DNA of 64,000 bases, taken from assembly GCF_002850255.1 (NCBI RefSeq), contig NZ_CP022522.1, forward strand, positions 2,417,125 to 2,481,124. The letters run 5' to 3'. Every line of letters begins with the position of its first letter. Position 1 is the stretch's first letter. A model generated the notes under the pieces. The model was not told the DNA's origin and did not search any database. It saw only the letters and a program-made list of their open reading frames with translations. This DNA comes from Pseudoalteromonas sp. NC201 (GTDB taxonomy: Bacteria; Pseudomonadota; Gammaproteobacteria; Enterobacterales; Alteromonadaceae). Position numbers and translations under genes: made by a program. Below, one piece after another: positions 35,385 to 44,048 of the stretch.

Positions 35385-36149
35385 CTACACCTTCTCACCT
35401 AATTTGAATAAAGCAAACTCGCCGGGCTCAAGTTTCTGCCACTGTTCATCGTTGGTCAGCGGTCGAGTCGCAATAACAGTGACAACATCATCTGGTGTGG
35501 TTTCCTTTTGAAAATCCACCACCATATCCGCATCAATTAAGGTAGCCTTACCAAATGGGGCTCTACGGGTTATCCAATGTAGATTATTGGTGCAATACGC
35601 CAACACATAAATACCATCGGTTATCAACATGTTGAATACCCCTTTGTCTCTCAATGTGTGCGCTAGCTTTGCGATATACCTGAAAACTGAGACCATGTTT
35701 GACGGACGACTTGGGTATTTTTCTCGTACTTTGTCCAAAATCCAACAAAAAGCAAGTTCACTGTCTGTATTCCCAACTGGTCGGTAGAAATCAGTTTTTA
35801 AGTCTTTATAGTCCGAAAGCTGGCCATTGTGGGCGTACGTGATCTCCCGACCCCATAATTCTCGAGTGAATGGGTGGGTATTTTCAAGACAAGTTCGTCC
35901 CCTATTTCCCTGTCGAATATGGCTTATTACAGACACGCTTTTAATCGGATATGCTTTGACTAGTTTAGCAATTTCAGACTGACAGCTAGGCTCTGGATCT
36001 TTAAAGGTTCTACATCCTTTCCCCTCGTAAAAGGTGATACCCCAGCCATCTTTATGAGGACCCGTATTGCCACCGCGCTCCAACAAACCAGAAAAGCTAA
36101 AACAAATATCTGTCGGTACGTTCGCCGACATCCCCAAAAGCTCACACAT
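35385..36149 (-). CDS. Class II glutamine amidotransferase (YafJ type)
   Basis: A 254-aa N-terminal-nucleophile glutaminase-fold protein. After removal of Met, Cys2 (MCELLGMSANVP) is the nucleophile. Further landmarks are GNTGPHKDGWGITFY, SHIRQGNRGRTCLENTHPF, YAHNGQLSDY and GNTDSELAFCWIL. There is no synthetase partner domain, so it resembles YafJ/DUG3-like glutaminases. The substrate is unknown. Monocistronic. Confidence 0.88.
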   Translation of the reverse strand: MCELLGMSANVPTDICFSFSGLLERGGNTGPHKDGWGITFYEGKGCRTFKDPEPSCQSEIAKLVKAYPIKSVSVISHIRQGNRGRTCLENTHPFTRELWGREITYAHNGQLSDYKDLKTDFYRPVGNTDSELAFCWILDKVREKYPSRPSNMVSVFRYIAKLAHTLRDKGVFNMLITDGIYVLAYCTNNLHWITRRAPFGKATLIDADMVVDFQKETTPDDVVTVIATRPLTNDEQWQKLEPGEFALFKLGEKV

Positions 36150-36481
36150 AAATCACTTAAACCCTAAATATCATAAAGTTATGATTAAAATACACATCAC
36201 AAATATCAAAAGGTCACACGTTTGGTCACACTTATGACTAGTAGCTCGATTATCTTAGATAGTCATACTACTGAATTATTGGCGGTAAGTTTATCATGTA
36301 TCTCTGTGTCTTTACTTTTTTAAATTCAACTACCTTGAGAGCGGTATTAATACGATTATTTTGAATGACTATCGGGCTGTTCTCATCTAGAAAGCACTTT
36401 ATTGGTTGAAAACCTTAATGACCACCCCTAGTTGACTGATAGATGGATCACATAGACACAAGGTCGATTACGAACTGAGGA
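36150..36481. other. Gene-free stretch with a short direct repeat
   Basis: No ORF with coding character is visible. GGTCACAC occurs at 36212-36219 and again at 36224-36231, a 12-bp spaced direct repeat about 63 bp upstream of the amidotransferase start, a possible regulator site. Confidence 0.35.
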
Positions 36482-37279
36482 TTACTTCGCAATATCTAAC
36501 CAAGTGCCACCCGTAAGCGTATCTAGATCATGCGCTTTTAACTCAAAAACCGAGTTGGGCGTGCCTGCAGCAGCCCAAATACGATCGTATTGCTTTAAAT
36601 CTTTATCAATTATCGTCAACACAGAGTCAGTGTGCGCCACAGGAGGCACACCGCCAATGGCAAAACCGGTTTTTTCCCGTACAAAGTTTGCGTTCGCTTT
36701 TTCGAGCTTTACATCAGGGCCTGTAGACCTTTGCTGTTTGATTTTTGTTCTTCTGAGTGTGTTTTGGTCGCGACGCTCGACTTGCCGCCTAGTAATCTAG
36801 GCAAAAGTTGAGCAACAATGAACAAAGCGCACTCAGGTGAACCCGAAGGGCAGCGCTTTATTGGCATTTCTTCTGTGTTGCCCCACAAGGATGTGGGGTA
36901 AGGTGACTTTGCGGGAGCACAAAGTCTTTATCGCCTGACTCACATAGAATGACTATACTACGCCGGCTCTGACTTGTATAAATACCAATCAAACTGCCGC
37001 AAAAACAAACTTGAAAGATCAACAGGCCCTAATTGCTGCTTCCACTTTTTTCACGGACACTTGGTTGCTACCAGAAGCAATTATCAAGACCGCCTTTTCA
37101 GTATTGCTATCTTTAAATATCAGAGACTTGGCGATTTGAGACTCAGTGCAACCAATCGCATTTGCAGCATCTTTCGCGGTACGAGTAGAGTCTGCAAGCT
37201 CTGTAACGGTGAAGTTATGCCCATGACTGGCTAGGAACTCTTGAACACGTATTGATGAGGATTTTAACGGCTGTGACAT
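36482..37279 (-). pseudogene. YbaK/EbsC-type tRNA deacylase gene split by a MITE
   Basis: The N-terminal half starts at ATG 37277-37279 (MSQPLKSSSIRVQEFLASHGHNF ... SLIFKDSNTEKAVLIIASGSNQVSVKKVEAAI). It runs into the element at 37031 and stops three codons later. The C-terminal half resumes at 36715 (DVKLEKANANFVREKTGFAIGGVPPVAH ... IWAAAGTPNSVFEL) and ends at TAA 36482-36484. Together they make a 160-aa YbaK-domain protein, the usual length for this family, which deacylates mischarged tRNA (Cys-tRNAPro or similar). Deleting 36716-37030, exactly 315 nt, rejoins the frame. As it stands the gene should be inactive. Confidence 0.88.
36716..37030 (-). mobile_element. MITE-like element, copy 2 (inserted in the YbaK-type gene)
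   Basis: The same ends as copy 1 (AGGGCCTGTAGACCTTTG and, at the other end, AAAGATCAACAGGCCCT), in opposite orientation. Its 315 bp consist of a 313-bp GGGCC...GGCCC core and a 2-bp target-site allowance. It is about 50 bp longer than copy 1 because of an extra segment with two small hairpins: CCCCACA/TGTGGGG near 36881-36899 and GACTTTG/CAAAGTC near 36905-36926. Flanks are CA on the left and TA on the right, a one-base-degenerate TA duplication. No transposase. Confidence 0.82.
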
Positions 37280-37403
37280 TCAATTGCTCTTCCATGCTAT
37301 GGTAGTTAAAACCAATCTAACAGCTAGTGAGCGGATTTTAAACATCATGTATGTTTTATACTATTTGTGATATCAGGCTAACCCTATCTCGGGGGTAGCA
37401 TTG

Positions 37404-37440
37404 AAAAATATCCGAGTATCCCATTAAGAGAAACTCGGAT
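37404..37440 (-). terminator. Hairpin after the small membrane protein
   Basis: On the minus strand ATCCGAGT pairs with ACTCGGAT (37433-37440 with 37410-37417), and the second arm is followed by ATTTTT. It lies about 45 bp past the stop of the 94-aa gene. Confidence 0.55.
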
Positions 37441-37483
37441 CATGGCTGTATATAAACACTCAAGATATTAAGTTCAGTAAAGT

Positions 37484-37768
37484 CTATATTGTTACCACAT
37501 GCCATTGATACGCAAGGCTAGCGCCAGCCAATGAGCATGCTAATAAAAAGTTCATTACCTCTTTTGAGCTAAGTGAACGAGACTCCCGAGAAAAATGCTT
37601 AGCATGTAATCTCATACCTAGTGGTTGCAATTCTTTTTCATGTTTTGGCAATGCTATCAATCCAGCAAGTAGCATGACTAAACAAAGCATATAACTACCT
37701 TGCACGATAAAGAATAGAGTAAGTGAAAATGCGGTGACAGAAAAAATCCAAGAAATGAATTTGAACAT
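37484..37768 (-). CDS. Small inner-membrane protein, 94 aa
   Basis: Two hydrophobic segments at the N-terminus (about 3-20 and 24-42), a charged cytosolic stretch (KHEKELQPLG ... HFSRESRSL), and a third hydrophobic segment near the end (about 70-88). GGAG precedes the ATG by five bases. No family recognised and no operon partner. Confidence 0.68.
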   Translation of the reverse strand: MFKFISWIFSVTAFSLTLFFIVQGSYMLCLVMLLAGLIALPKHEKELQPLGMRLHAKHFSRESRSLSSKEVMNFLLACSLAGASLAYQWHVVTI

Positions 37769-37887
37769 AGCAGCTCCGTTTGCTATCAGTGTTACCAGTT
37801 CGATTTTACAATCATCAAGCTGGCTAGTTTCTAATTTTAATACGGAGTTTAGAGTTATTAGTTTAAAAGCACAAGCAGACTAAAGTA

Positions 37888-38775
37888 TTAGCCCTTATTT
37901 TCGAACAATGCCCTCATAAATTCATAGAATGCCTCTGCCTTGCGTGTCTTCAGCGAGTGCTGAGGCCTGACAAACCAAATAGGTGCGTCGTCACTTTCGA
38001 GACAACCTGGAATTATAGGCACTAACTCACCTCTTTTTAGGTTATCTCTGATGGCAATGTGAGATTTAACTGCAATACCATGCCCAGCTAGGGCAGCAGA
38101 AGTCATATTGTCTGAGTTTGAAATCGTAAAACGAGTTTTTGCGTTAAAGTGTACAATTCTACCGTTTGGTTCTTTTAACTTAAATTCTCGTTGCCAAGGT
38201 AAGCATACAAAAAAGTGGTTTTGTAATTCGCTGATATTATCAGGCATGCCATAGCGGTCAATATAGCTCGGCGCTGCACATAATATCCGATGGTTATCGC
38301 ATAGTTTTCTCGCCAACAACCCAGAATCAGCCAATTGTCCAACGCGTATCGCTACATCTTGAGCACCTTCAACTATGTTTACAAACTGATCGTTGATCAG
38401 GAAATCGAGTGCTAATTGCGGATGCGCTTGCTCAAATTGACTTAGATTTGGCATCACAAATTGTGAAAACACCCAAGGCGGCATAGTGACACGAAGTAAC
38501 CCGCTCACCGCTGAGCCCCTTGCACCTATTTCGTGCTCAGCATCATAAAGCGCCTCTAATATATGCTCCACCCGCTCTCTAAAAGTACTTCCGGCTGGGG
38601 ACAATGTAAGCGTACGACTATCTCTAAACAGCAAAGTCATGCCTAAATGTTGCTCTAACTTGTTAAGACGATGACTAACTGTCGCAGGCGAGAGTCTTAA
38701 TTGCTTCGCAGCATTAACCACTCCTTGATGTTTAATAATAGCTAAGAATGTTTCGAGTTCAGCGATTGAATACAT
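37888..38775 (-). CDS. LysR-family transcriptional regulator
   Basis: A 295-aa regulator with HTH FLAIIKHQGVVNAAKQLRLSPATVSHRLNKLEQHLGMTLLFRDSRTLTLSPAG and a LysR effector domain. It is divergent from the exported haloacid-dehalogenase gene (102 bp apart) and likely regulates it. The intergenic region carries TTCGAAT twice, at 38790-38796 and 38803-38809, 13 bp apart, a candidate binding site. Confidence 0.88.
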   Translation of the reverse strand: MYSIAELETFLAIIKHQGVVNAAKQLRLSPATVSHRLNKLEQHLGMTLLFRDSRTLTLSPAGSTFRERVEHILEALYDAEHEIGARGSAVSGLLRVTMPPWVFSQFVMPNLSQFEQAHPQLALDFLINDQFVNIVEGAQDVAIRVGQLADSGLLARKLCDNHRILCAAPSYIDRYGMPDNISELQNHFFVCLPWQREFKLKEPNGRIVHFNAKTRFTISNSDNMTSAALAGHGIAVKSHIAIRDNLKRGELVPIIPGCLESDDAPIWFVRPQHSLKTRKAEAFYEFMRALFENKG

Positions 38776-38877
38776 GTCGATTTAGTTTTTTCGAATCTTG
38801 CTTTCGAATATGCGCGCTTTGTTTAAATTTATCAAATAAATATACTGCTTCTCATCGCAACTAAATTGGAATTATCA

Positions 38878-39639
38878 ATGAAACGCACCTTAATTAGTCT
38901 ATTCGTTATGTTAGGAGGCCTAATGCCGAATATTAGCCAAGCCAACTCAAAGGTTGAACGCCCGGAAGTTATTTTCTTCGATGTCAATGAAACCTTACTT
39001 GATTTAGAGTCAATGAATAAGCCGGTTAGCCAAGTTTTAGGTGGCGATGAGTCCCTATTAGCCCTTTGGTTTTCCACTATGCTACATCACTCGTTAGTGA
39101 CTACAGTAAGTGGTGATTATCAAGATTTTGGCAAGATAGGCGTTGCCGCGCTACAAATGGTTGCAAAAAACAAAGGCCTAACGATAACTGACGCACAAGC
39201 TAAACAAGCAATCGTGCCCGCCCTGCTCTCTTTGCCCCCGTATAAAGACGTCATTCCCGCGCTAAAACGGCTCAAGCAAGCTGGGTTTAAACTCGTGAGT
39301 TTAACCAATTCATCGAATGCGGGGGTTAAAGCGCAGTTTGAAAATGCCGGTCTAATTACCTATTTTGACCAACGCTTGAGTATTGAAGACATCAAAGTGT
39401 ATAAGCCCGACCTTAGAGCCTACGAATGGGCGTTACAGCAATTAAATATTCGTCCAGACCAAGCGCTAATGGTGGCGGCTCACGGCTGGGATGTTGCCGG
39501 CGCAAAAGCCGCGGGCATGCACACAGCATTTATTGCAAGACCACAAAAGCAGCTCTACCCACTGGCAAAGACACCAGATTACGTGCTACCTGACTTAACA
39601 AGTTTGGCTGACGAGCTCATCACTTCTGGAAACGAGTAA
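38878..39639 (+). CDS. Exported haloacid-dehalogenase-like (HAD type II) protein
   Basis: A 253-aa protein with a signal peptide (MKRTLISLFVMLGGLMPNISQANS) and a HAD domain of the L-2-haloacid dehalogenase type: VIFFDVNETLLDL with nucleophile Asp, SLTNSS, KVYKPDLRAYEWAL with catalytic Lys, and VAAHGWDVAGAKAAG. It should hydrolyse 2-haloacids or a related substrate, but in the periplasm. ATG 38878 is chosen over a TTG 12 bases upstream because GGAA precedes it. Divergent from a LysR gene. Confidence 0.83.
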   Translation: MKRTLISLFVMLGGLMPNISQANSKVERPEVIFFDVNETLLDLESMNKPVSQVLGGDESLLALWFSTMLHHSLVTTVSGDYQDFGKIGVAALQMVAKNKGLTITDAQAKQAIVPALLSLPPYKDVIPALKRLKQAGFKLVSLTNSSNAGVKAQFENAGLITYFDQRLSIEDIKVYKPDLRAYEWALQQLNIRPDQALMVAAHGWDVAGAKAAGMHTAFIARPQKQLYPLAKTPDYVLPDLTSLADELITSGNE

Positions 39640-39649
39640 CATTGGAAAG

Positions 39650-39679
39650 TATCAGCTGGCACCTTGATACCAGCTGATA
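39650..39679. terminator. 10-bp hairpin after the HAD gene
   Basis: TATCAGCTGG (39650-39659) and CCAGCTGATA (39670-39679) form a perfect stem with a 10-nt loop. It is followed by A-rich, not T-rich, sequence, so it may act as a barrier rather than a classic terminator. Confidence 0.4.
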
Positions 39680-39752
39680 AAAATGCTCAGCATGCTTTAT
39701 CTACATAATAAATGTACTAGATTTAAGGAGGTGAATCGAAGGAATAGCCTCC

Positions 39753-41396
39753 ATGAATATAAATAAAAACACCCACATTGTGATCTGGATAATCATAGGT
39801 GTCAGCTTAACTATCCACGGCGCATCCCTTTTACTGAGCAATACGCTTCTTAATAATATAACTTGGCCGCTGATAGAAGCGCATGCAGTGGCTGAAACCT
39901 TCGGCTCCGCTGTCGCCCTTTTCATTGCATTGGCGTTGTTATTTTTTGAAAAGTACAACACCGGTACAAGTTTTAATATCGAAATCGCCACGGCGCTGCT
40001 GGTAATGGGGATCTTAGATGGATTCCATGCCGCCGTAAATGTTGGCCAAACCTTCGTTTGGCTTCACAGTATCGCGACTTTCTTTGGTGGTCTCACTTTT
40101 ATCACCCTGCTTGCTCACAGCCGATTTACTTGGTTTAAAAACCGCTATTGGCTGATCAGCGCATGCACAGCCGCTATCATCATCGGCACCATGAGCCTAG
40201 CTTACCCTACGGATTTACCACACATGGTTGAGCAAGGTCACTTTACTGGTACGGCGATGGCGCTCAACGTCATTGGCGGTACTATGTTTTTTGTCGCCGC
40301 AGTTAAAATTCTCCTTGTATATCGCGACTCTCATAATGTGAGCGATTTGCTCTTTTGCTTACATTGTTTCCTATTTGGCGCAGCCGCTATTATGTTCGAG
40401 CAATCCAAGTTGTGGGATACCGCTTGGTGGGGCTGGCATATTTTAAGGTTAATGGCCTATATCGTCGCTTTAGGGTTTTTACTAGTTGAAGGAATGCAAA
40501 TCTTACAAGAGTTAAAACAACATAAAGAGCAGTTAGAAGAGTTAGTGAGTGAGCGCACTCGCTCACTAGTCGAGACCAATCAAAAGCTAGAAGAAACCGT
40601 TGCCTATCTCAACCGTACTCATACGCAATTACTTGAACGAGAGAAAATGGCATCGCTTGGCGATTTGGTTGCGGGTGTTGCACACGAAATCAACACCCCC
40701 ATCGGGATTGGCATCACTTCCACCACTTATCTACAGCAGCACTTAGACGACCTCACCATGAAGTACCAAACCAAAGTGCTCTCTACCGGAGTATTGGAGG
40801 ACTTTATTTCAGATTCAACTGGCGCTTGCAAATTGCTATTAAAAAACCTCCAACGCACCGCGAATTTAATTAATAGCTTTAAGCAAGTCGCTGTCGATCA
40901 ATCTTGCGAGCAAGTGAGGGCCTTTAATGTCCATGATTATGTTCAAGAGATCATCGCGGCGCTCAATCCAGAGATTAAAAAGCATGACCATAAAATCAAG
41001 TTTCATTGCGATCCCGGCCTTATCGCCACGACCTATCCCGGTGTTATTTTTCAGATCATTTCGAATTTAGTCGCAAATTCCATTGCACATGGCTTTAAAG
41101 AGTCGGAACAAGGTGAGATCACCATTGAATTCTTTAAACATGATGAACACATTGAGCTTATTTATAAAGACAATGGTAAAGGCATGTCGGAGCTTGAATT
41201 AAGTAAGTTATTCGAGCCATTTTATACCACCAAAAGAGGAAGTGGCGGTATGGGACTTGGCGCTTATATTATCTATAACTTGGTGACTCAAGGGTTAGAT
41301 GGAGATGTACACACCGTCAGCGAGCCCGGCAAAGGACTCGAATATAGGATAGCATTTGCTAATAAACAAGCGACGCCATTAAAAGTCGTTTCTTAA
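39753..41396 (+). CDS. Orphan multi-pass sensor histidine kinase
   Basis: A 547-aa kinase with about seven membrane helices (residues about 8-250), a coiled-coil linker (HKEQLEELVSERTRSLVETNQKLEETVAYL), an HWE-unlike HisKA segment GVAHEINTP (His311), and an ATPase domain with ISNLVANSIAHG, LIYKDNGKGMS and GGMGLGAYIIYNLV. The N-terminal region resembles no sensor domain I can name; His-rich helices (GFHAAVNVGQTFVWLHS) could bind a cofactor or metal. No response regulator is adjacent. An SD (AAGGA, 39739-39743) lies nine bases before ATG 39753. Confidence 0.85.
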   Translation: MNINKNTHIVIWIIIGVSLTIHGASLLLSNTLLNNITWPLIEAHAVAETFGSAVALFIALALLFFEKYNTGTSFNIEIATALLVMGILDGFHAAVNVGQTFVWLHSIATFFGGLTFITLLAHSRFTWFKNRYWLISACTAAIIIGTMSLAYPTDLPHMVEQGHFTGTAMALNVIGGTMFFVAAVKILLVYRDSHNVSDLLFCLHCFLFGAAAIMFEQSKLWDTAWWGWHILRLMAYIVALGFLLVEGMQILQELKQHKEQLEELVSERTRSLVETNQKLEETVAYLNRTHTQLLEREKMASLGDLVAGVAHEINTPIGIGITSTTYLQQHLDDLTMKYQTKVLSTGVLEDFISDSTGACKLLLKNLQRTANLINSFKQVAVDQSCEQVRAFNVHDYVQEIIAALNPEIKKHDHKIKFHCDPGLIATTYPGVIFQIISNLVANSIAHGFKESEQGEITIEFFKHDEHIELIYKDNGKGMSELELSKLFEPFYTTKRGSGGMGLGAYIIYNLVTQGLDGDVHTVSEPGKGLEYRIAFANKQATPLKVVS

Positions 41397-41408
41397 CCGG
41401 GTGACTGG

Positions 41409-41438
41409 TTGAGTACTGTCACAATGGTCAGTACTCAA
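41409..41438. terminator. 10-bp hairpin between convergent genes
   Basis: TTGAGTACTG (41409-41418) and CAGTACTCAA (41429-41438) pair perfectly around a 10-nt loop, between the sensor kinase and the convergent aldehyde dehydrogenase gene. T-rich tails are weak on both sides. Confidence 0.5.
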
Positions 41439-41457
41439 TACTTCTATAATAATTAAA

Positions 41458-42978
41458 TTAGAAAAAGCCTAAAGGACTGGTGCTATAGCTCACCAAGAGG
41501 TTCTTGGTTTGTTGGTAATGATCCAGCGCTTTTTTGTGAGTTTCTCTGCCAATACCTGATTTTTTATAACCACCAAATGCCGCGTGTGCAGGATACATAT
41601 GATAACAGTTAGTCCACACGCGACCCGCTTCGATTTGGCGACCAAATTGATATGCGCGATTCATATCTCTAGTCCACACCCCAGCACCTAAACCAAACTC
41701 AGAGCTATTCGCCAATTCCAACGCCTCCGCTTCATCTTTAAAAGTACATAAAGAGATCACCGGACCAAATATTTCCTCTTGGAATACCCGCATTTGGTTA
41801 TGCCCTTTTAACAGCGTCGGCTGAATATAAAAGCCTTTATGATAACCCTCGCCAAGCTCTGCGACTTCGCCACCGATTAACACTTCAGCCCCTTCCTTCT
41901 TGCCAATATCAATATAGCTAAGAATTTTATCAAATTGAGCTTGTGAGGCTTGTGCACCAACCATGGTTTCTGTATCAAGCGGATTGCCGCGTTTAATCGC
42001 CTTAGTGCGTTCGATGACTTTGGCTATAAAGTCATCGTATATATCTTCTTGCACGAGCAATCGCGATGGACAAGTACATACTTCTCCTTGGTTAAAGTAG
42101 GCCAGCACCGCGCCTTCAATACACTTACTTAGGTAATCATCGTCAGCTTGCATCACATCACTAAAGTAGATATTGGGCGATTTCCCCCCTAGCTCCACCG
42201 TTGAGGGAATGATATTTTCAGCAGCACATTTTAGAATGTGAGAGCCCACAGGAGTCGAGCCTGTAAACGCAATTTTTGCGATACGTGTGCTCGTAGCAAG
42301 CGCTTCACCCGCCTCTTTCCCGAAACCATTTACGATATTAACCACGCCACTTGGTAATAAATCAGCGATTAGTTCCATCAACAACAAGATAGACGCAGGC
42401 GTTTGCTCCGCAGGTTTTAGCACTACGCAATTCCCAGCAGCGAGAGCGGGTGCCAGTTTCCAAGCGGCCATAAGTAATGGGAAGTTCCATGGGATGATCT
42501 GCCCCACAACGCCCAGAGGTTCATGAAAATGATAGGCCACGGTTGACTCATCAATTTCACCAATGGCTCCTTCTTGAGCACGGATACAACCTGCAAAATA
42601 GCGGAAATGATCAGCAGCAAGCGGAACATCAGCGGCTAGCGTTTCACGTACAGCTTTACCATTATCCCACGTTTCGGCTACCGCTAGGCATTCAAGGTTT
42701 GCTTCTATTCGGTCTGCGATTTTGAGTAATATATTGCTTCGTTCAGTGACCGAAGTTTTACCCCACGCCGTCTTTGCAGCATGGGCGGCGTCAAGTGCCA
42801 GTTTAATGTCTGCATCATTTGAACGCGGGATCTGACAAAACACTTCGCCATTAACAGGACTAATATTGTCGAAGTACTGGCCGTCAACGGGTGGCGTCCA
42901 CTCACCACCAATAAAATTTTGATATTGCGACTTAAAGTTGACGACTGCACCTTCAGTATTTGGATTTGCGTATATCAT
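41458..42978 (-). CDS. NAD-dependent aldehyde dehydrogenase (ExaC/AldB type)
   Basis: A 506-aa tetramer-type ALDH with Rossmann and catalytic domains: [42 protein letters not shown] (active-site Glu) and [12 protein letters not shown] with the nucleophile Cys. The end sequence [26 protein letters not shown] is that of acetaldehyde/aldehyde dehydrogenases of the ExaC group. It oxidises aldehydes to acids with NAD. Divergent from an AraC gene, the probable activator. Confidence 0.9.
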   Translation of the reverse strand: MIYANPNTEGAVVNFKSQYQNFIGGEWTPPVDGQYFDNISPVNGEVFCQIPRSNDADIKLALDAAHAAKTAWGKTSVTERSNILLKIADRIEANLECLAVAETWDNGKAVRETLAADVPLAADHFRYFAGCIRAQEGAIGEIDESTVAYHFHEPLGVVGQIIPWNFPLLMAAWKLAPALAAGNCVVLKPAEQTPASILLLMELIADLLPSGVVNIVNGFGKEAGEALATSTRIAKIAFTGSTPVGSHILKCAAENIIPSTVELGGKSPNIYFSDVMQADDDYLSKCIEGAVLAYFNQGEVCTCPSRLLVQEDIYDDFIAKVIERTKAIKRGNPLDTETMVGAQASQAQFDKILSYIDIGKKEGAEVLIGGEVAELGEGYHKGFYIQPTLLKGHNQMRVFQEEIFGPVISLCTFKDEAEALELANSSEFGLGAGVWTRDMNRAYQFGRQIEAGRVWTNCYHMYPAHAAFGGYKKSGIGRETHKKALDHYQQTKNLLVSYSTSPLGFF

Positions 42979-43042
42979 TTTTACCTCTGCAACTTGTGTT
43001 ATTTATTTGGGCTTCATTCGTCCCAGTTTTGTTTTTACTAAT

Positions 43043-43060
43043 ATTTGACATTAGTCAAAT
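43043..43060. promoter_or_regulatory. 18-bp palindrome between aldehyde dehydrogenase and AraC genes
   Basis: ATTTGAC (43043-43049) and GTCAAAT (43054-43060) are exact inverted repeats around ATTA. The site lies about 65 bp before the dehydrogenase start and 77 bp before the regulator start, a good position for an operator used by the divergent AraC protein or another regulator. Confidence 0.5.
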
Positions 43061-43136
43061 TCACCTTTAAAAACTTAACTTAGGGTCTCGGAATGTATAC
43101 GCACAGTCCAAAAGTAACCGAGAAGGAGTGCATTGT

Positions 43137-44048
43137 TTGCAGATCTCTAAACATCGCAGTCGTATCGAACGCTTAGTTGAAAACAAAATAAGTTTTGCCG
43201 CCAATCAGGTAGAGCTTAGCGTCTATGACACATACGAAAGTACCAATAGAGTCAAACTCGCCTCTAATGAAGTGTTGTTTTGTGCGATGATCACTGGTAA
43301 AAAAGTGATGCACGTAGACAGTTGCGACTATCACCAACCCTTTTTACCTCATCAAAGCTTCGTATTGGCACCAGAACAAACCGTATTTATAGACTTTCCC
43401 GACGCCAGCTTATCCGCTCCCACCACCTGTTTAGCAATTGAGATCAGTCGAGAGAAAATTAATACCGTGAGCGAGAAGTTAGCGCTTTCGCTTCCTAGTG
43501 ATTTTAATTATCAAAAGCAGCTGGTGCACACTGAGCATAACTGGCAAACCCAGCACTGTTTGGGGCGATTGCTCCATCTGTTCAGTGAGAATGAGGCTGA
43601 GCGGGGGTACTTTATCGATTTGGCAATGGACGAACTAATTGCAAGACTACTACAGCAACAAAGCCGAGATCTGCTGTTAGGCGCAGTAAAACAAACGCCT
43701 GATCATAACGGTTTGTATCAAGCGATGCATTATTTGGAGACTCATTTAGACGAACCACTAGATGTAGAGAAGCTTTGTAAACTTAGCTGCATGAGTAGAA
43801 GTCGCTTTTTCAATCAATTTAAAAAGTCATTTTCGACGACGCCACAGCAGTGGCTCCAAGCACGGAGACTAACTGAAGCAAAGGCAAAACTAAAAGCAGG
43901 AATTCAGATCACCGCAATTAGTTTTGCACTCGGCTTTAAGCATCCAAGTCAATTCAGTCGAGCGTTTAAACAAGCCTTTAATATCACGCCGAAGGACTAT
44001 CAACTTCAGGCACTAAAAGCCGATAAAAACGACTGGTTACTCCGTTAG
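43137..44048 (+). CDS. AraC-family transcriptional regulator
   Basis: About 303 aa. The N-terminal part is an AraC-binding-like cupin region; the C-terminal part (about 205-300) holds two HTH motifs: LEKLCKLSCMSRSRFFNQFKKSF type and ITAISFALGFKHPSQFSRAFKQAFNITPKDYQ. The start is placed at TTG 43137 because GGAG ends at 43128, eight bases upstream; GTG 43128 overlaps that SD. The end overlaps the convergent trehalase end by 65 bp. The target is most likely the divergent aldehyde dehydrogenase. Confidence 0.82.
   Translation: MQISKHRSRIERLVENKISFAANQVELSVYDTYESTNRVKLASNEVLFCAMITGKKVMHVDSCDYHQPFLPHQSFVLAPEQTVFIDFPDASLSAPTTCLAIEISREKINTVSEKLALSLPSDFNYQKQLVHTEHNWQTQHCLGRLLHLFSENEAERGYFIDLAMDELIARLLQQQSRDLLLGAVKQTPDHNGLYQAMHYLETHLDEPLDVEKLCKLSCMSRSRFFNQFKKSFSTTPQQWLQARRLTEAKAKLKAGIQITAISFALGFKHPSQFSRAFKQAFNITPKDYQLQALKADKNDWLLR

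Noticed and set aside
36504..36800. Plus-strand ORF across the YbaK remnant and MITE copy 2
   Set aside because: It is antisense to the interrupted deacylase and shares the repeat-derived end with the copy 1 ORF.
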